A stretch of 64,000 bases of DNA, taken from the NCBI GenBank assembly GCA_014727835.1, contig WJMT01000039.1, forward strand, positions 34,350-98,349. Direction: 5' to 3'. Shown piece by piece: positions 1-9,260 of this stretch (the first letter of the stretch is position 1; every line of letters begins with the position of its first letter). Both the position numbers and the translations under genes were made by a program. This DNA comes from Candidatus Aminicenantota bacterium (lineage in GTDB: Bacteria; Acidobacteriota; Aminicenantia; Aminicenantales; Aminicenantaceae). Below the pieces are notes generated by a model. That model was not told the origin of the DNA, did no database searches, and saw only the letters and a list, made by a program, of their open reading frames with translations.

Positions 1-1
1 T

Positions 2-628
2 ATGGCAAAAGCCATCCGGAGAATCATCCGGAGAGAACAAAGAGAAGATATCATCGTCGCCATACAATCCTACATCCGTCCTTTTGGAGTCGGATGGAGT
101 TTAAAGCGGGGATTGCGTCGATTAAAGATTGATTTTGCTGATGTTTTTCTGCTTGGACTTTACAACAAGTATCCCCATCCCCGGATTTTAGCTCAAGCAG
201 AAGAACTTCGCCAGAAAGGGCTTTTTCGTTATCTTGGGGTCTCCAGTCATGATCGAAAGCTTTTAGCCCAATCAGCTGGAGATTCCCGTTTTGACATTTT
301 GCTTCTGAGATACAATGCGGCGCATCGTGGGGCGGAAAAAGACATCTTTCCTTATCTCCCTTCTGAGAAACCCGGGATCATTGGATTCACAGCTGCTGAC
401 TACATGCAGCTTTCCAGGTCCAAAAAAATTCCAAAAGAAGAAAAGCGCCCCTCAGCAGGGGACTGCTACCGGTTTGTTCTTTCCAATCCTCATATTGATA
501 TGACCATCACTTCTCCGTGGAACCGCAGGCAGATGAGGGAAAATCTAATGGAGGCCAACAAAGGCCCGATGAGCCCGCAAGAGCTGGAATGGATGCGTCG
601 TATAGGAGATAGGGTTTACAGCCGCTGA
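2..628 (+). CDS. Aldo/keto reductase family protein, 5'-truncated at window edge
   Basis: ORF open at left edge; AKR-like segments 'KIDFADVFLLGLYN', 'GLFRYLGVSSHDRK', 'NPHIDMTITSPWNRRQMREN'. Confidence 0.7.
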   Translation: MAKAIRRIIRREQREDIIVAIQSYIRPFGVGWSLKRGLRRLKIDFADVFLLGLYNKYPHPRILAQAEELRQKGLFRYLGVSSHDRKLLAQSAGDSRFDILLLRYNAAHRGAEKDIFPYLPSEKPGIIGFTAADYMQLSRSKKIPKEEKRPSAGDCYRFVLSNPHIDMTITSPWNRRQMRENLMEANKGPMSPQELEWMRRIGDRVYSR

Positions 629-748
629 TCAATAAATCATCTGCAAAAAAAGAATTTTTATTGACTTAGAGTGTTTCTTTTCTGTAATATTCCAAACCTG
701 AACGATTCATGAAAATGATTTTATTCAGATTCTGAAGGGAGAAAGGCA

Positions 749-2245
749 ATGGACAAGGTAAATAACTCCATAGACAAAGCAAAGAAGTTACTCAAAGATT
801 CCTCGGCTTTACGTTTCACTGTTTTGGGCATGGTCAGTATATTGATGTTCGGCACCTATTGGTTTCAGGATTGTCTAGGTCCTTTGAAAGGTTTGTTTGA
901 GAGCCAGCTGGGATTTTCAAGTTCTGAGTTTGGACTGCTGATCAGCTCCACTACCTGGGCCAACTTGGCTTTGATGATCATTGTGGGTGGAATTGCTTTG
1001 GACCGCTGGGGCATCCGTAAGACCGGTACGGTCCTTGCGATCATAGCTACGGTGGGAGCTTTCACTGTTTCTCTAGGAAGCCTGGGAGTTTTTGGTAAAT
1101 CTGAAAGTGCTATGTTGATATCCATGATCGCGGGCCGGATTTTGTTCGGGGTTGGACTAGAGACCACCTGTGTTTTGATACAAAGAATTATTGTCAAATG
1201 GTTTATGGGTAAGGAATTGGCGTTTGCCATGGGGCTCAATGTAGTGGTGGGCCGTTTGGGGAGTTTCTTTGCCATTTCTTTTGGACTGGATATCGCAGCC
1301 GGTCGGGTCAGCAATGCTCTTTTTGCTGCGGCTTCGGTTGTAGGGGTGGGCCTGCTGTTGTTCTTAGCTTATCTAATGTTTGATGTGAAGCTGGATAGAC
1401 AGATGAAAGTGAGCGCCAAAGCATCTCCTGAGGATAAGTTCAGATTAAAAGATTTTATTAATTTGATAACCAACCGCTCTTTCATATACATTGCTCTGCT
1501 GTGTGTGGCCTTTTATTCCGCTGTTTTTCCTTTCCTTCAGTATGCGCCTGACCTTCTGGTCAACAAATTCGGTTTGACTTTTTCCATGCCGGATCTGAGC
1601 GGGATGACGTTATGGCAAAAGATTCTGGCTTACCTTCAGAACGGCCCCAAAGTCAGCGGCCTGATTCCTTTGGGGACCATTATTTTCACTCCTCTTTTTG
1701 GCCGCTTGGTGGATAAAAAAGGCAAGGCGGCTTCTTTGATGATACTGGGTTCCCTGCTGCTCATCTATGCTCATATCACCTTATCCCTGCTGAACAGTGT
1801 TTTTTTGGGTTATACTGGTCTGTTTGCTCTGGGCATCGCCTTTTCCTTGGTGCCGGCAGCCATGTGGCCTTCAGTTGCAAAAATCGTGGCAGAAAACCGG
1901 CTGGGAACTGCATACGCAACCATGTTCACAGTTCAAAATTACGGGTTATCCGCGTTTTACTGGGGCATAGGCAAGGTGCTGGATATGACAAATCCCAAGG
2001 TGGTTCAAGCCATTCAATCCATGAGGGACAAGCTTTTTGCCCAGGGATACACCAGGGCTGAAGTGGCACAACAAATAGAGAACATGCGCGCCACCGGAGA
2101 GATTCCCACCTATGACTACACCATTCCCATTCTCATGCTGGTGGGTTTGGGAGTCATATCCATTTTTCTGGCATTCCAGTTGAAGCGCTCTGATAAAGCT
2201 CAGGGTTATGGATTGGAACTTCCATCAGGAGAAAAGCAGAGCTAG
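749..2245 (+). CDS. MFS transporter
   Basis: 498 aa, many hydrophobic segments, MFS-like loop 'GGIALDRWGIRKTG'; RBS-like 'gaaggga' upstream. Confidence 0.8.
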   Translation: MDKVNNSIDKAKKLLKDSSALRFTVLGMVSILMFGTYWFQDCLGPLKGLFESQLGFSSSEFGLLISSTTWANLALMIIVGGIALDRWGIRKTGTVLAIIATVGAFTVSLGSLGVFGKSESAMLISMIAGRILFGVGLETTCVLIQRIIVKWFMGKELAFAMGLNVVVGRLGSFFAISFGLDIAAGRVSNALFAAASVVGVGLLLFLAYLMFDVKLDRQMKVSAKASPEDKFRLKDFINLITNRSFIYIALLCVAFYSAVFPFLQYAPDLLVNKFGLTFSMPDLSGMTLWQKILAYLQNGPKVSGLIPLGTIIFTPLFGRLVDKKGKAASLMILGSLLLIYAHITLSLLNSVFLGYTGLFALGIAFSLVPAAMWPSVAKIVAENRLGTAYATMFTVQNYGLSAFYWGIGKVLDMTNPKVVQAIQSMRDKLFAQGYTRAEVAQQIENMRATGEIPTYDYTIPILMLVGLGVISIFLAFQLKRSDKAQGYGLELPSGEKQS

Positions 2246-2248
2246 TTT

Positions 2249-2497
2249 TTAAAAAGTAAGGATTTTCCAGTCATCCTTGATCAGTTTTGTTAAGGGCTCT
2301 CCATAGTAGATGACGTCCACACCGAGTTTTTTCAGCAGTTCAGAGACTCCATATTGGTCAGAACACCATTTGCAGGCATAGAGTTCCACCCCCTCTTTAT
2401 CCAGTTTTTTCACCCAATCCTGGATTTCTTTATCCTGACTTACCAGAAGAGTGGAGGAGCCCCAGATGATGAAGAGGATTCTTCCTGAACCGGGATA
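2249..2497 (-). pseudogene. Truncated DsrE/DsrF-family protein fragment (C-terminal part only)
   Basis: Minus-strand reading GRILFIIWGSSTLLVSQDKEIQDWVKKLDKEGVELYACKWCSDQYGVSELLKKLGVDVIYYGEPLTKLIKDDWKILTF*; in-frame stop just upstream (2498-2500) and no ATG start; N-terminal DsrE strand/helix absent; not in ORF track. Confidence 0.6.
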
Positions 2498-2571
2498 TCA
2501 ATTGACATTCATTTAGTTGATTGGTACAAAAGAACGACCTATTCACCTCAATGCAAGCAAAGGAGGGTTTT

Positions 2572-3747
2572 ATGTCTCAACATAAAGAATTGGAAAAAAA
2601 ATTAATCAAAAACTGGGTGATTTACCCGGGATTTGATTTGGAACTGGTGGCCACAGGTTTGAATCTGCCGGTCAATATTGCTTTTGTGCCGTCTCCGAAA
2701 AAGGACTCCAAATCCCCTCTTTTTTATATGACAGAGCTTTACGGCCAGGTCAAAGCCGTGACTCAAGAAGGAACCGTGCACACCTATGCCAAAGGATTGT
2801 TGAATTACAAGCCCACTCCGGAAATACCGGGCCATGGGGAATCCGGTCTGACCGGGATCTGTGTGGACCCTCCCACAGGAGATGTGTTCCTGTCCATGCT
2901 TTATGAGGAAAAAGGCCAGATGAAGGGCAAGGTGGTCCGCACCTCCAGTGAAGATGGACTGAAAATGGATTCCATGAAGGTGGTGATCGATGATATCCCG
3001 TCCACCACCCGGGCTCATCAAATACAGGCTGTGACCATCGGGTTTGACAGAAAACTGTATGTGAATGTGGCAGATGGAGGGGAGTGGAAAAAAGCCCAGG
3101 ATGATCAGGACCTCAGAGGAAAAGTATTGAGAATGGAGAAAGACGGCTCTATTCCCTGGGATAATCCCAATCCTGACAGCACTGTCTATGCCAAAGGTTT
3201 CCGCAATCCGTTTGGTGCTTCCTGGCGCCAGAGCGATGGATGTCTTTATATTGCTGGAAACGGGCCGGATGTGGATGACCGGCTGGCTAAAGTGGAGCCT
3301 CTTAAAAATTACGGATGGCCAGCAACCATGAGGAAAAACTCCTTTTTTTGGTGGCACTACACTCAAGCGCCCACTGCATTGGATTTTATGCAGAAGGGAC
3401 AGTTTCCACCTCAGTTCAACGATCATCTGTTTGTGGCGTTGTTTGGAGAGGCCTATGCAGAGGGACCCGGGGTGAAGGGAAAAAAAATCGTCAAACTTCA
3501 GCTGAACGAAGATCCCACCGCTGTGAAATCCTATGATGACTTTGTGGTTTACAGAGGGAAAGCAGCGGCCAGTCCCTGCGGATTGGCATTTGGTCCGGAT
3601 GGGCTTTATTTCACAGATCTTCATGGAGAAGACGTAAATGGAGAGAAAACAGGCGGCAATGTGTACCGGGTCAAGCCCAACAAAGAGGCTCTAGAAGAGA
3701 TGAAGGGGCATTCGGACCAATACGGTGAGATCTGGTCAAAGCCCTGA
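2572..3747 (+). CDS. PQQ-dependent sugar dehydrogenase-like (glucose/sorbosone dehydrogenase fold)
   Basis: 'GFDLELVATGLNLPVNIAFVPS', 'GLTGICVDP', 'AKGFRNPFGASW', 'CGLAFGPDGLYFTD'; ATG at 2572 preceded by aggaggg. Confidence 0.75.
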   Translation: MSQHKELEKKLIKNWVIYPGFDLELVATGLNLPVNIAFVPSPKKDSKSPLFYMTELYGQVKAVTQEGTVHTYAKGLLNYKPTPEIPGHGESGLTGICVDPPTGDVFLSMLYEEKGQMKGKVVRTSSEDGLKMDSMKVVIDDIPSTTRAHQIQAVTIGFDRKLYVNVADGGEWKKAQDDQDLRGKVLRMEKDGSIPWDNPNPDSTVYAKGFRNPFGASWRQSDGCLYIAGNGPDVDDRLAKVEPLKNYGWPATMRKNSFFWWHYTQAPTALDFMQKGQFPPQFNDHLFVALFGEAYAEGPGVKGKKIVKLQLNEDPTAVKSYDDFVVYRGKAAASPCGLAFGPDGLYFTDLHGEDVNGEKTGGNVYRVKPNKEALEEMKGHSDQYGEIWSKP

Positions 3748-3830
3748 GTGATGGTGTTTTGGTCATTGTATTTTAATCCATGACCCGCGGATCTTTTTTG
3801 ATCAAGGGGAGATCACTATGATTCCTTGGA

Positions 3831-6668
3831 TCATTGTTGATTTCCGGACCGTTCCATCAATTGGGATAAAGCTTGCTGCAGCCTTGCCAAAGCTGCGGAG
3901 GCTTCCTGAAAACGTTTCTCTCCCAACAGCCTGAGATAATCATTAAAGGCCGCATCTGCGTCTTGGATCAACCGGCCTATAGATTGGGTTTCACCAGCCG
4001 GGGATTTCTGTAAAATGACCTGTTCTGAAATGGATTTGTCAAACAATCCCTGAAGGGCTTTGTCAAAGGTCTCTGCATAACTCAAAGTGTCTTTGTGCAT
4101 CACAGCCACCAGCCTCAGTTCAGGATAAGCTGCGGTTTCGGCTTGAAGGTATATGGGTTCCACATAAATGAGAGTTTTACCCACCGGAATGGCCAGAACA
4201 TTGCCGCGGATCACATTGGAGCCCCTCTGGTCCCAGAGACTCAACTGGCCGGAAAGAAACCGGTCCTGATCAATTTTGGTCTCTACCTGCTGAGGACCCA
4301 GCATGCGTTTTTCTTTGGGAAACTTATATGCCAGGAACCGTCCGTAATTTTCCGGATCGCACATTCCAGCGATCCATCCGATCAGCACCTGACGGTTTTT
4401 TGGAGTAAAGGGAAGGATCAGTACAAATTGAGGCTGATCTTCATCCGGGAGTTCCCACATCACATAATAGGGTTCCACGGGCTGGACCTGGTCGTAGTAC
4501 TTCTCAGTGGCACGGATCCAAAGGTCTTCCTGGTTGTAAAAAACCGTGGGATCGGTCATGTGGTATTTGGAATAGACACGGCCCTGCACCAGAAGCATAT
4601 CCGAAGGATAGCGCACATGAGGGAGGAGTGAATCCGGAATTTCTGATTTGTCCTTAAACATATCCGGAAAAATACGGTTCCATACTCTGATGATGGGATC
4701 TTCCGGATCAAAAATGTAAAAGTCCACTGAGCCGTTGTAAGCATCCACTACCACTTTGACGGCATTCCGCAAATAGTTGACTCCATTGAGCTGGGGCGCT
4801 ACTTGTGTGCTGAGAGACTGAGTCATATTACCCCTTTTGTAATCAATGATTTCCAGGGAAGAAAAAGGTTCGCTGTAGGGGTAATAACTGGAGCTGGTGT
4901 AGGCATCAATGATCCAGTACAGCTTCCCTTCAGCCAGCACCACATAAGGATCGTCATCAAAATGAAGAAAGGGGGCCAGTGTCTGGATCCGTTCGTTGAT
5001 TTGACGGTGAAACAGTATGCGGCTTTTAGAGGTGGGATAACCGGAGAGAAAAAACTTGGTCCCGTCAAATTTCCACCCGAATAAAAATTTTCGCCAACCA
5101 TTAGAGATCTCAACTCCGCCAGTTCCTTGATAATGGGTGTAGACATTTTGTTCTCCACTGGGATAATCAAATTCCTGTTCCCTGCTGTTGGCCACCACAT
5201 AATTGGAAGACAGTTCTCCATAATAGATTTGGGGAAGCTTCACTTCCAGTTCAGGGTGTTGGCTTTGGGGCGGGATATCTTTGACCAAAAGGTTGGGAAG
5301 GCCGTCCGGAGTGAATTCATTGACTGTGGTCAGAGTGATGCCGTTTCCATGAGTGTATTTGAAGCGCTTGTTGACAAATGTTTGGCTTTGAAGAGGAAGA
5401 TTGGTCAGTTCCAGCTCCCGTGCTGAGACCATCACTTGCCTGTATTGGTCAGCAAAAGTATACCGGTCAATATCCACATCCTTGAATTCATAGTACAGCC
5501 GGATCTCCTGAAATTGTTTGTAAACGGCATCCAGAGCCCTCCAGTCCCAAAGTCGGATGTTTCGGAATATGCTTTGGTTATTTTCCACGATTTCAGGGGT
5601 GAATTGTTCTGCGGCTGGGTATTCTCTTTCCTGGATTCGATCCAGAGCAAATCCCATCTGGGTGAGCTGGATGTTGTTTTCAATATAGGGCTTTTCAAAA
5701 GTGATCTCATTGGGTTCCACTCTCAGCCATTGAAAAAGTCCTGGTATGATTGTCAGGACCAGGAACCAAACAGCCAAGGTCACGATTCCTAGGGCAGCTA
5801 AAGCATAAACAGGAGCTTTGGGATAGGAATACTGTTTGCCGAAAATAGTCCGGCCGATCCTGTTTCGGACAGAGGGAATTAGGATTCCCACTCCCAGAAG
5901 CAGTGTCAGAGCCACGGCCACAGCATATCCAGGCAAGCGGATATGGACATCTGTCCAGCCCGCACCAGTGACCGCTCCCCAGTCCGAATACAACAGATGA
6001 AAGCGGCTCAAATATTTACCACAAGCCAGGATGATAAGGACTACAGCCGCATTGAGGAAGAGGTTTTTTTCCATGTTTTTGCTGATGCCGGATTCCATTC
6101 TGAAAAATTGGACATCCATCTCACTCTGCTCAAAACGAAGGAATGAAGCAGCAAATACAGCACCCAGAGACACAAGAGACAGCAGAAGAACGAGCATATA
6201 GAGTCGATCCAAAAAAGGAAGACTGAACAAGTAAAAGGAGGTGCTTTTTCCCAGAATGGGATCTTTGACTTCTGAGCCCACTTGAAACCAAAACCGGAGA
6301 ACCACTTCCCAGTTGGAGACAGCCCACACAGCTCCGATGAAAGCCCCAAGAATGCGAGCCCCTTGTTTGACCCAAGTCTTGTCTTTGGAGATGGATCGAG
6401 TGAGAGGCCAGACAAACAGACCTCCGAAAAAAATCCCTGCAGCCGCAATAGCAGTCTGGCTAAAAACCACCATCCAAAACCGTTGATTGTATCCCAGGGC
6501 TTCAAACCACAGCATTTCTCCCCAGAAATACATAAACCAGAAGAAAAACACAGTGAAAAGGGCCAGGATCACTCCCAAAACAATCTGTCCGGTCTTTTTT
6601 TTCTGGGCTCCTTTGTATACTAGGAAACCGGACATGCCGATTAAAACAGCAAGAAGAAGTGTGTACAT
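3831..6668 (-). CDS. UPF0182 family integral membrane protein
   Basis: 945 aa, N-terminal multi-TM region then 'RIQEREYPAAEQFTPEIVENNQSIFRNIRLWDWRAL', 'FTPKNRQVLIGWIAGMCDPENYGRFLAYKFPKEK' typical of UPF0182/COG1615. Confidence 0.85.
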   Translation of the reverse strand: MYTLLLAVLIGMSGFLVYKGAQKKKTGQIVLGVILALFTVFFFWFMYFWGEMLWFEALGYNQRFWMVVFSQTAIAAAGIFFGGLFVWPLTRSISKDKTWVKQGARILGAFIGAVWAVSNWEVVLRFWFQVGSEVKDPILGKSTSFYLFSLPFLDRLYMLVLLLSLVSLGAVFAASFLRFEQSEMDVQFFRMESGISKNMEKNLFLNAAVVLIILACGKYLSRFHLLYSDWGAVTGAGWTDVHIRLPGYAVAVALTLLLGVGILIPSVRNRIGRTIFGKQYSYPKAPVYALAALGIVTLAVWFLVLTIIPGLFQWLRVEPNEITFEKPYIENNIQLTQMGFALDRIQEREYPAAEQFTPEIVENNQSIFRNIRLWDWRALDAVYKQFQEIRLYYEFKDVDIDRYTFADQYRQVMVSARELELTNLPLQSQTFVNKRFKYTHGNGITLTTVNEFTPDGLPNLLVKDIPPQSQHPELEVKLPQIYYGELSSNYVVANSREQEFDYPSGEQNVYTHYQGTGGVEISNGWRKFLFGWKFDGTKFFLSGYPTSKSRILFHRQINERIQTLAPFLHFDDDPYVVLAEGKLYWIIDAYTSSSYYPYSEPFSSLEIIDYKRGNMTQSLSTQVAPQLNGVNYLRNAVKVVVDAYNGSVDFYIFDPEDPIIRVWNRIFPDMFKDKSEIPDSLLPHVRYPSDMLLVQGRVYSKYHMTDPTVFYNQEDLWIRATEKYYDQVQPVEPYYVMWELPDEDQPQFVLILPFTPKNRQVLIGWIAGMCDPENYGRFLAYKFPKEKRMLGPQQVETKIDQDRFLSGQLSLWDQRGSNVIRGNVLAIPVGKTLIYVEPIYLQAETAAYPELRLVAVMHKDTLSYAETFDKALQGLFDKSISEQVILQKSPAGETQSIGRLIQDADAAFNDYLRLLGEKRFQEASAALARLQQALSQLMERSGNQQ

Positions 6669-6929
6669 TTATATTCCCCCATTATTTTTGATTTGCCTGA
6701 TCAAGGCGCTTTGGGAATGGCTTCGATTTTGAAAGGTCTGTGGATAATGCGCTCTCATTAGGCACTCAATTTCATAATACAATAAACCATACGATTCAAG
6801 CAAAATATATATTCAAATTCAGGTGTGAAAAGAAGAGGAATGCAGCAACAGAGTTTATTGTCAACAAATTCTTGACCATTCAGACAAACACAAATAAACT
6901 AAAAATGAACAATATTTTGGAGGTGACAA

Positions 6930-7790
6930 TTGGATAATAAAGAATTAGTCAAAATGTTAAACAGAGACCTTAAGGATGAACATGCGGCTGTGGTCCGTTA
7001 TTTGATTCACAGTTACTTGGAAGGAGAGGATACGCCTGTAGGCGCCAGTCTTCTATCCAGATGCAGAGAAGAGATGTGGCACATGCATTGGCTGGGTAAA
7101 ATCATTGCTCAGAAAGGAGGAGAGCCGGATATGACTCCTGCAGGCTATCCTTTTGATCCCACCAGCCGGGCCACTATACTCAAGTCTTACGTGGCTTATG
7201 AGGAAAAATTGATTCCGCACTACAACCAGGAAGCAGACAAAGTGAATGACCCTCATATTGAAAGAGTCTTGCGCAGAGAAGCATGGGAATCACAGATGCA
7301 TGCCGCCAAGTTTGAGAGAATGTTGGATAAGTTGACTCCGGAAGAAGCAGAGGGTTTGCCAGGGGCAGAGAATGAACTTCCCATGGAATTTGTGGACAAG
7401 CTTCAGAAAGCTGTGGCTCAAAAATACACTCAGATGATCCAGCATATCAGGGATTCCTGGATTTTCCAAAAACAAGGCATGAAAGCATGGCAGATTATGG
7501 ATTTTTCCATGACTCAAATGAAACAGCTGGCTCATTTGGCCGAAGATGTGGCTGAAAACGGGATGACCCCTAATTTTGAATTGGGGGAGATTGAAAAGAA
7601 CACGTCCATTGGCATGGCTTTGGAAAAATCAGTTCAGCAGTTGAGAGAGTCCCAACAGCGGCACAAACAATTCACCACAGACTCCGAAGCACAAAAACAT
7701 AAAGGGTTCATGGTCAACCTGGATCTGACCCTCAAACAAGAAAAATATGAACAGGATGAGATCCAGGATTGGATCAAAAACAAGAAGTGA
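6930..7790 (+). CDS. Ferritin-like domain protein (two tandem ferritin-like halves)
   Basis: TTG start with ggaggtgac; 'DEHAAVVRYLIHS...REEMWHMHWLGKII' ligand-like motifs. Confidence 0.7.
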   Translation: MDNKELVKMLNRDLKDEHAAVVRYLIHSYLEGEDTPVGASLLSRCREEMWHMHWLGKIIAQKGGEPDMTPAGYPFDPTSRATILKSYVAYEEKLIPHYNQEADKVNDPHIERVLRREAWESQMHAAKFERMLDKLTPEEAEGLPGAENELPMEFVDKLQKAVAQKYTQMIQHIRDSWIFQKQGMKAWQIMDFSMTQMKQLAHLAEDVAENGMTPNFELGEIEKNTSIGMALEKSVQQLRESQQRHKQFTTDSEAQKHKGFMVNLDLTLKQEKYEQDEIQDWIKNKK

Positions 7791-7800
7791 ATCAAAAGGA

Positions 7801-9240
7801 ATGGTTATGAGTGTAGTAAAAAAATCCAATTCTTTATCACGGAGAGAATTCCTGGGCCGATGTTCAGCCTGTGCTGCCGGAGTGACGGCTTTGTCCTCAT
7901 TGAATGCGGCTGGATTTAAGCACTATTCAAAAGAGAAATCAATGGGACGCCTGAAAAAAGGAAACACAAAGATCCAACTGGTGATGGCTCATCCGTCGTC
8001 CAAACAACCCTGCTGGCCCAATATCGGGTATGACTTTGAAAAAAACAAAGCCCAGTTTCTCAAAAAAATAACAAAGCTCTGCCCGGGTATTGATTTTTTC
8101 CCTGTCACAGCACGCAGTGATGAGGATGCGCAGAGCATTCTGAAATCCGGAAGTTCTGTGGATGGATATGTGGTCTATTTGTCGGGCTGCCTCTGGGCCA
8201 ATGTCCCGGATACCATCGCCTCTTCCGGAAAACCCGTGGTGCTGGTGGACAATCTGTTTGCAGGATCGGGTGAATTTCTGACCGAATATGCCAAAATCAA
8301 AAGAAAAGGGCTTCCTGTGATCGGAGTGTCCTCATCCTCTTTTGATGATGTGGTGCAGGCTGTGCGCTGTGTGGACAGTTTGAAACAACTGAGCACTTCC
8401 AGAATGCTGGTGGTGGGAGGTAAACCAGACAAAGCCATTGAGGAATGTTTCGGTACTCAGGTTGCAGGCATTGATTTTCCGGAGATCAACCAGGCGTACA
8501 AAACTGCGGATAAAGCTGAGGCCAAAAAATGGGCTGACCTTTGGATCAGAGAAGCTGAAAAAGTGATCGAACCCTCCAGGAAAGAGGTGGAACAGTCTGC
8601 TCAGTTGTATGTGGCCATGCTCAACCTTTTGGACAGGTATCAGGCACAGGCAATTACAGTGAACTGCTTGGGCGGTTTTTACGGAGGCCATATGCCGGCT
8701 TACCCCTGTCTGGGTTTTATGCAGCTGGACAACGACGGTCAGGTCGGAGCTTGTGAAGCAGACCAGCGCTCCACCATTACCAAACTTCTGATGAGCTATC
8801 TGGTCGGACGTCCCGGATTCATATCTGATCCGGTCATTGATACTGCCAAGAATCAAATCATCTATGCTCACTGTGTGGCGCCCACAAAAGTTTTTGGCCC
8901 TGACGGAAAAGCCAATCCCTATCACATCCGCAGTCATTCGGAAGATAGAAAAGGGGCCTGCGACCGGTCTCTGATGCCCCTAGGGGAGATGACCACCACC
9001 ATGATGTTCGATGCCCGGAAAAAGCAGGTCATCCTTCATCAAGGAGTCACGGTGGAAAACGTGGATTTAGACCGGGCCTGCCGCAACAAACTGGCTGTGG
9101 AGGTCAAAGGAGATGTGTATAAGCTTTTTGACCATTGGGATCAATGGGGCTGGCACAGGGTTACTTTTTTCGGAGATTTCAAAAGGCAGGTGGTGGACAC
9201 AGCCACACTCTTGGGATTTGAGGTGGTGTCTGAAGCCTGA
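7801..9240 (+). CDS. Tat-signal protein, fucose-isomerase-like/sugar isomerase-related
   Basis: N-terminus SLSRREFLGRCSACAAG (twin-arginine); long Rossmann-like N-domain; 'ITVNCLGGFYGG...PCLGFMQLDNDGQVGACEAD' resembling fucose-isomerase C-domain pattern. Confidence 0.55.
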   Translation: MVMSVVKKSNSLSRREFLGRCSACAAGVTALSSLNAAGFKHYSKEKSMGRLKKGNTKIQLVMAHPSSKQPCWPNIGYDFEKNKAQFLKKITKLCPGIDFFPVTARSDEDAQSILKSGSSVDGYVVYLSGCLWANVPDTIASSGKPVVLVDNLFAGSGEFLTEYAKIKRKGLPVIGVSSSSFDDVVQAVRCVDSLKQLSTSRMLVVGGKPDKAIEECFGTQVAGIDFPEINQAYKTADKAEAKKWADLWIREAEKVIEPSRKEVEQSAQLYVAMLNLLDRYQAQAITVNCLGGFYGGHMPAYPCLGFMQLDNDGQVGACEADQRSTITKLLMSYLVGRPGFISDPVIDTAKNQIIYAHCVAPTKVFGPDGKANPYHIRSHSEDRKGACDRSLMPLGEMTTTMMFDARKKQVILHQGVTVENVDLDRACRNKLAVEVKGDVYKLFDHWDQWGWHRVTFFGDFKRQVVDTATLLGFEVVSEA

Positions 9241-9260
9241 TTGATATGCAGCTTCAATTT

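Noticed and set aside
2602-3624. 340-aa ORF antisense to the PQQ-type dehydrogenase gene
   Set aside because: Overlaps a well-supported sense gene; low-complexity, His/Ser-rich shadow translation, no recognisable domain or RBS.
6740-6937. 65-aa ORF before the ferritin-like gene
   Set aside because: Composition like AT-rich intergenic DNA, no RBS, overlaps the start of a better-supported gene.
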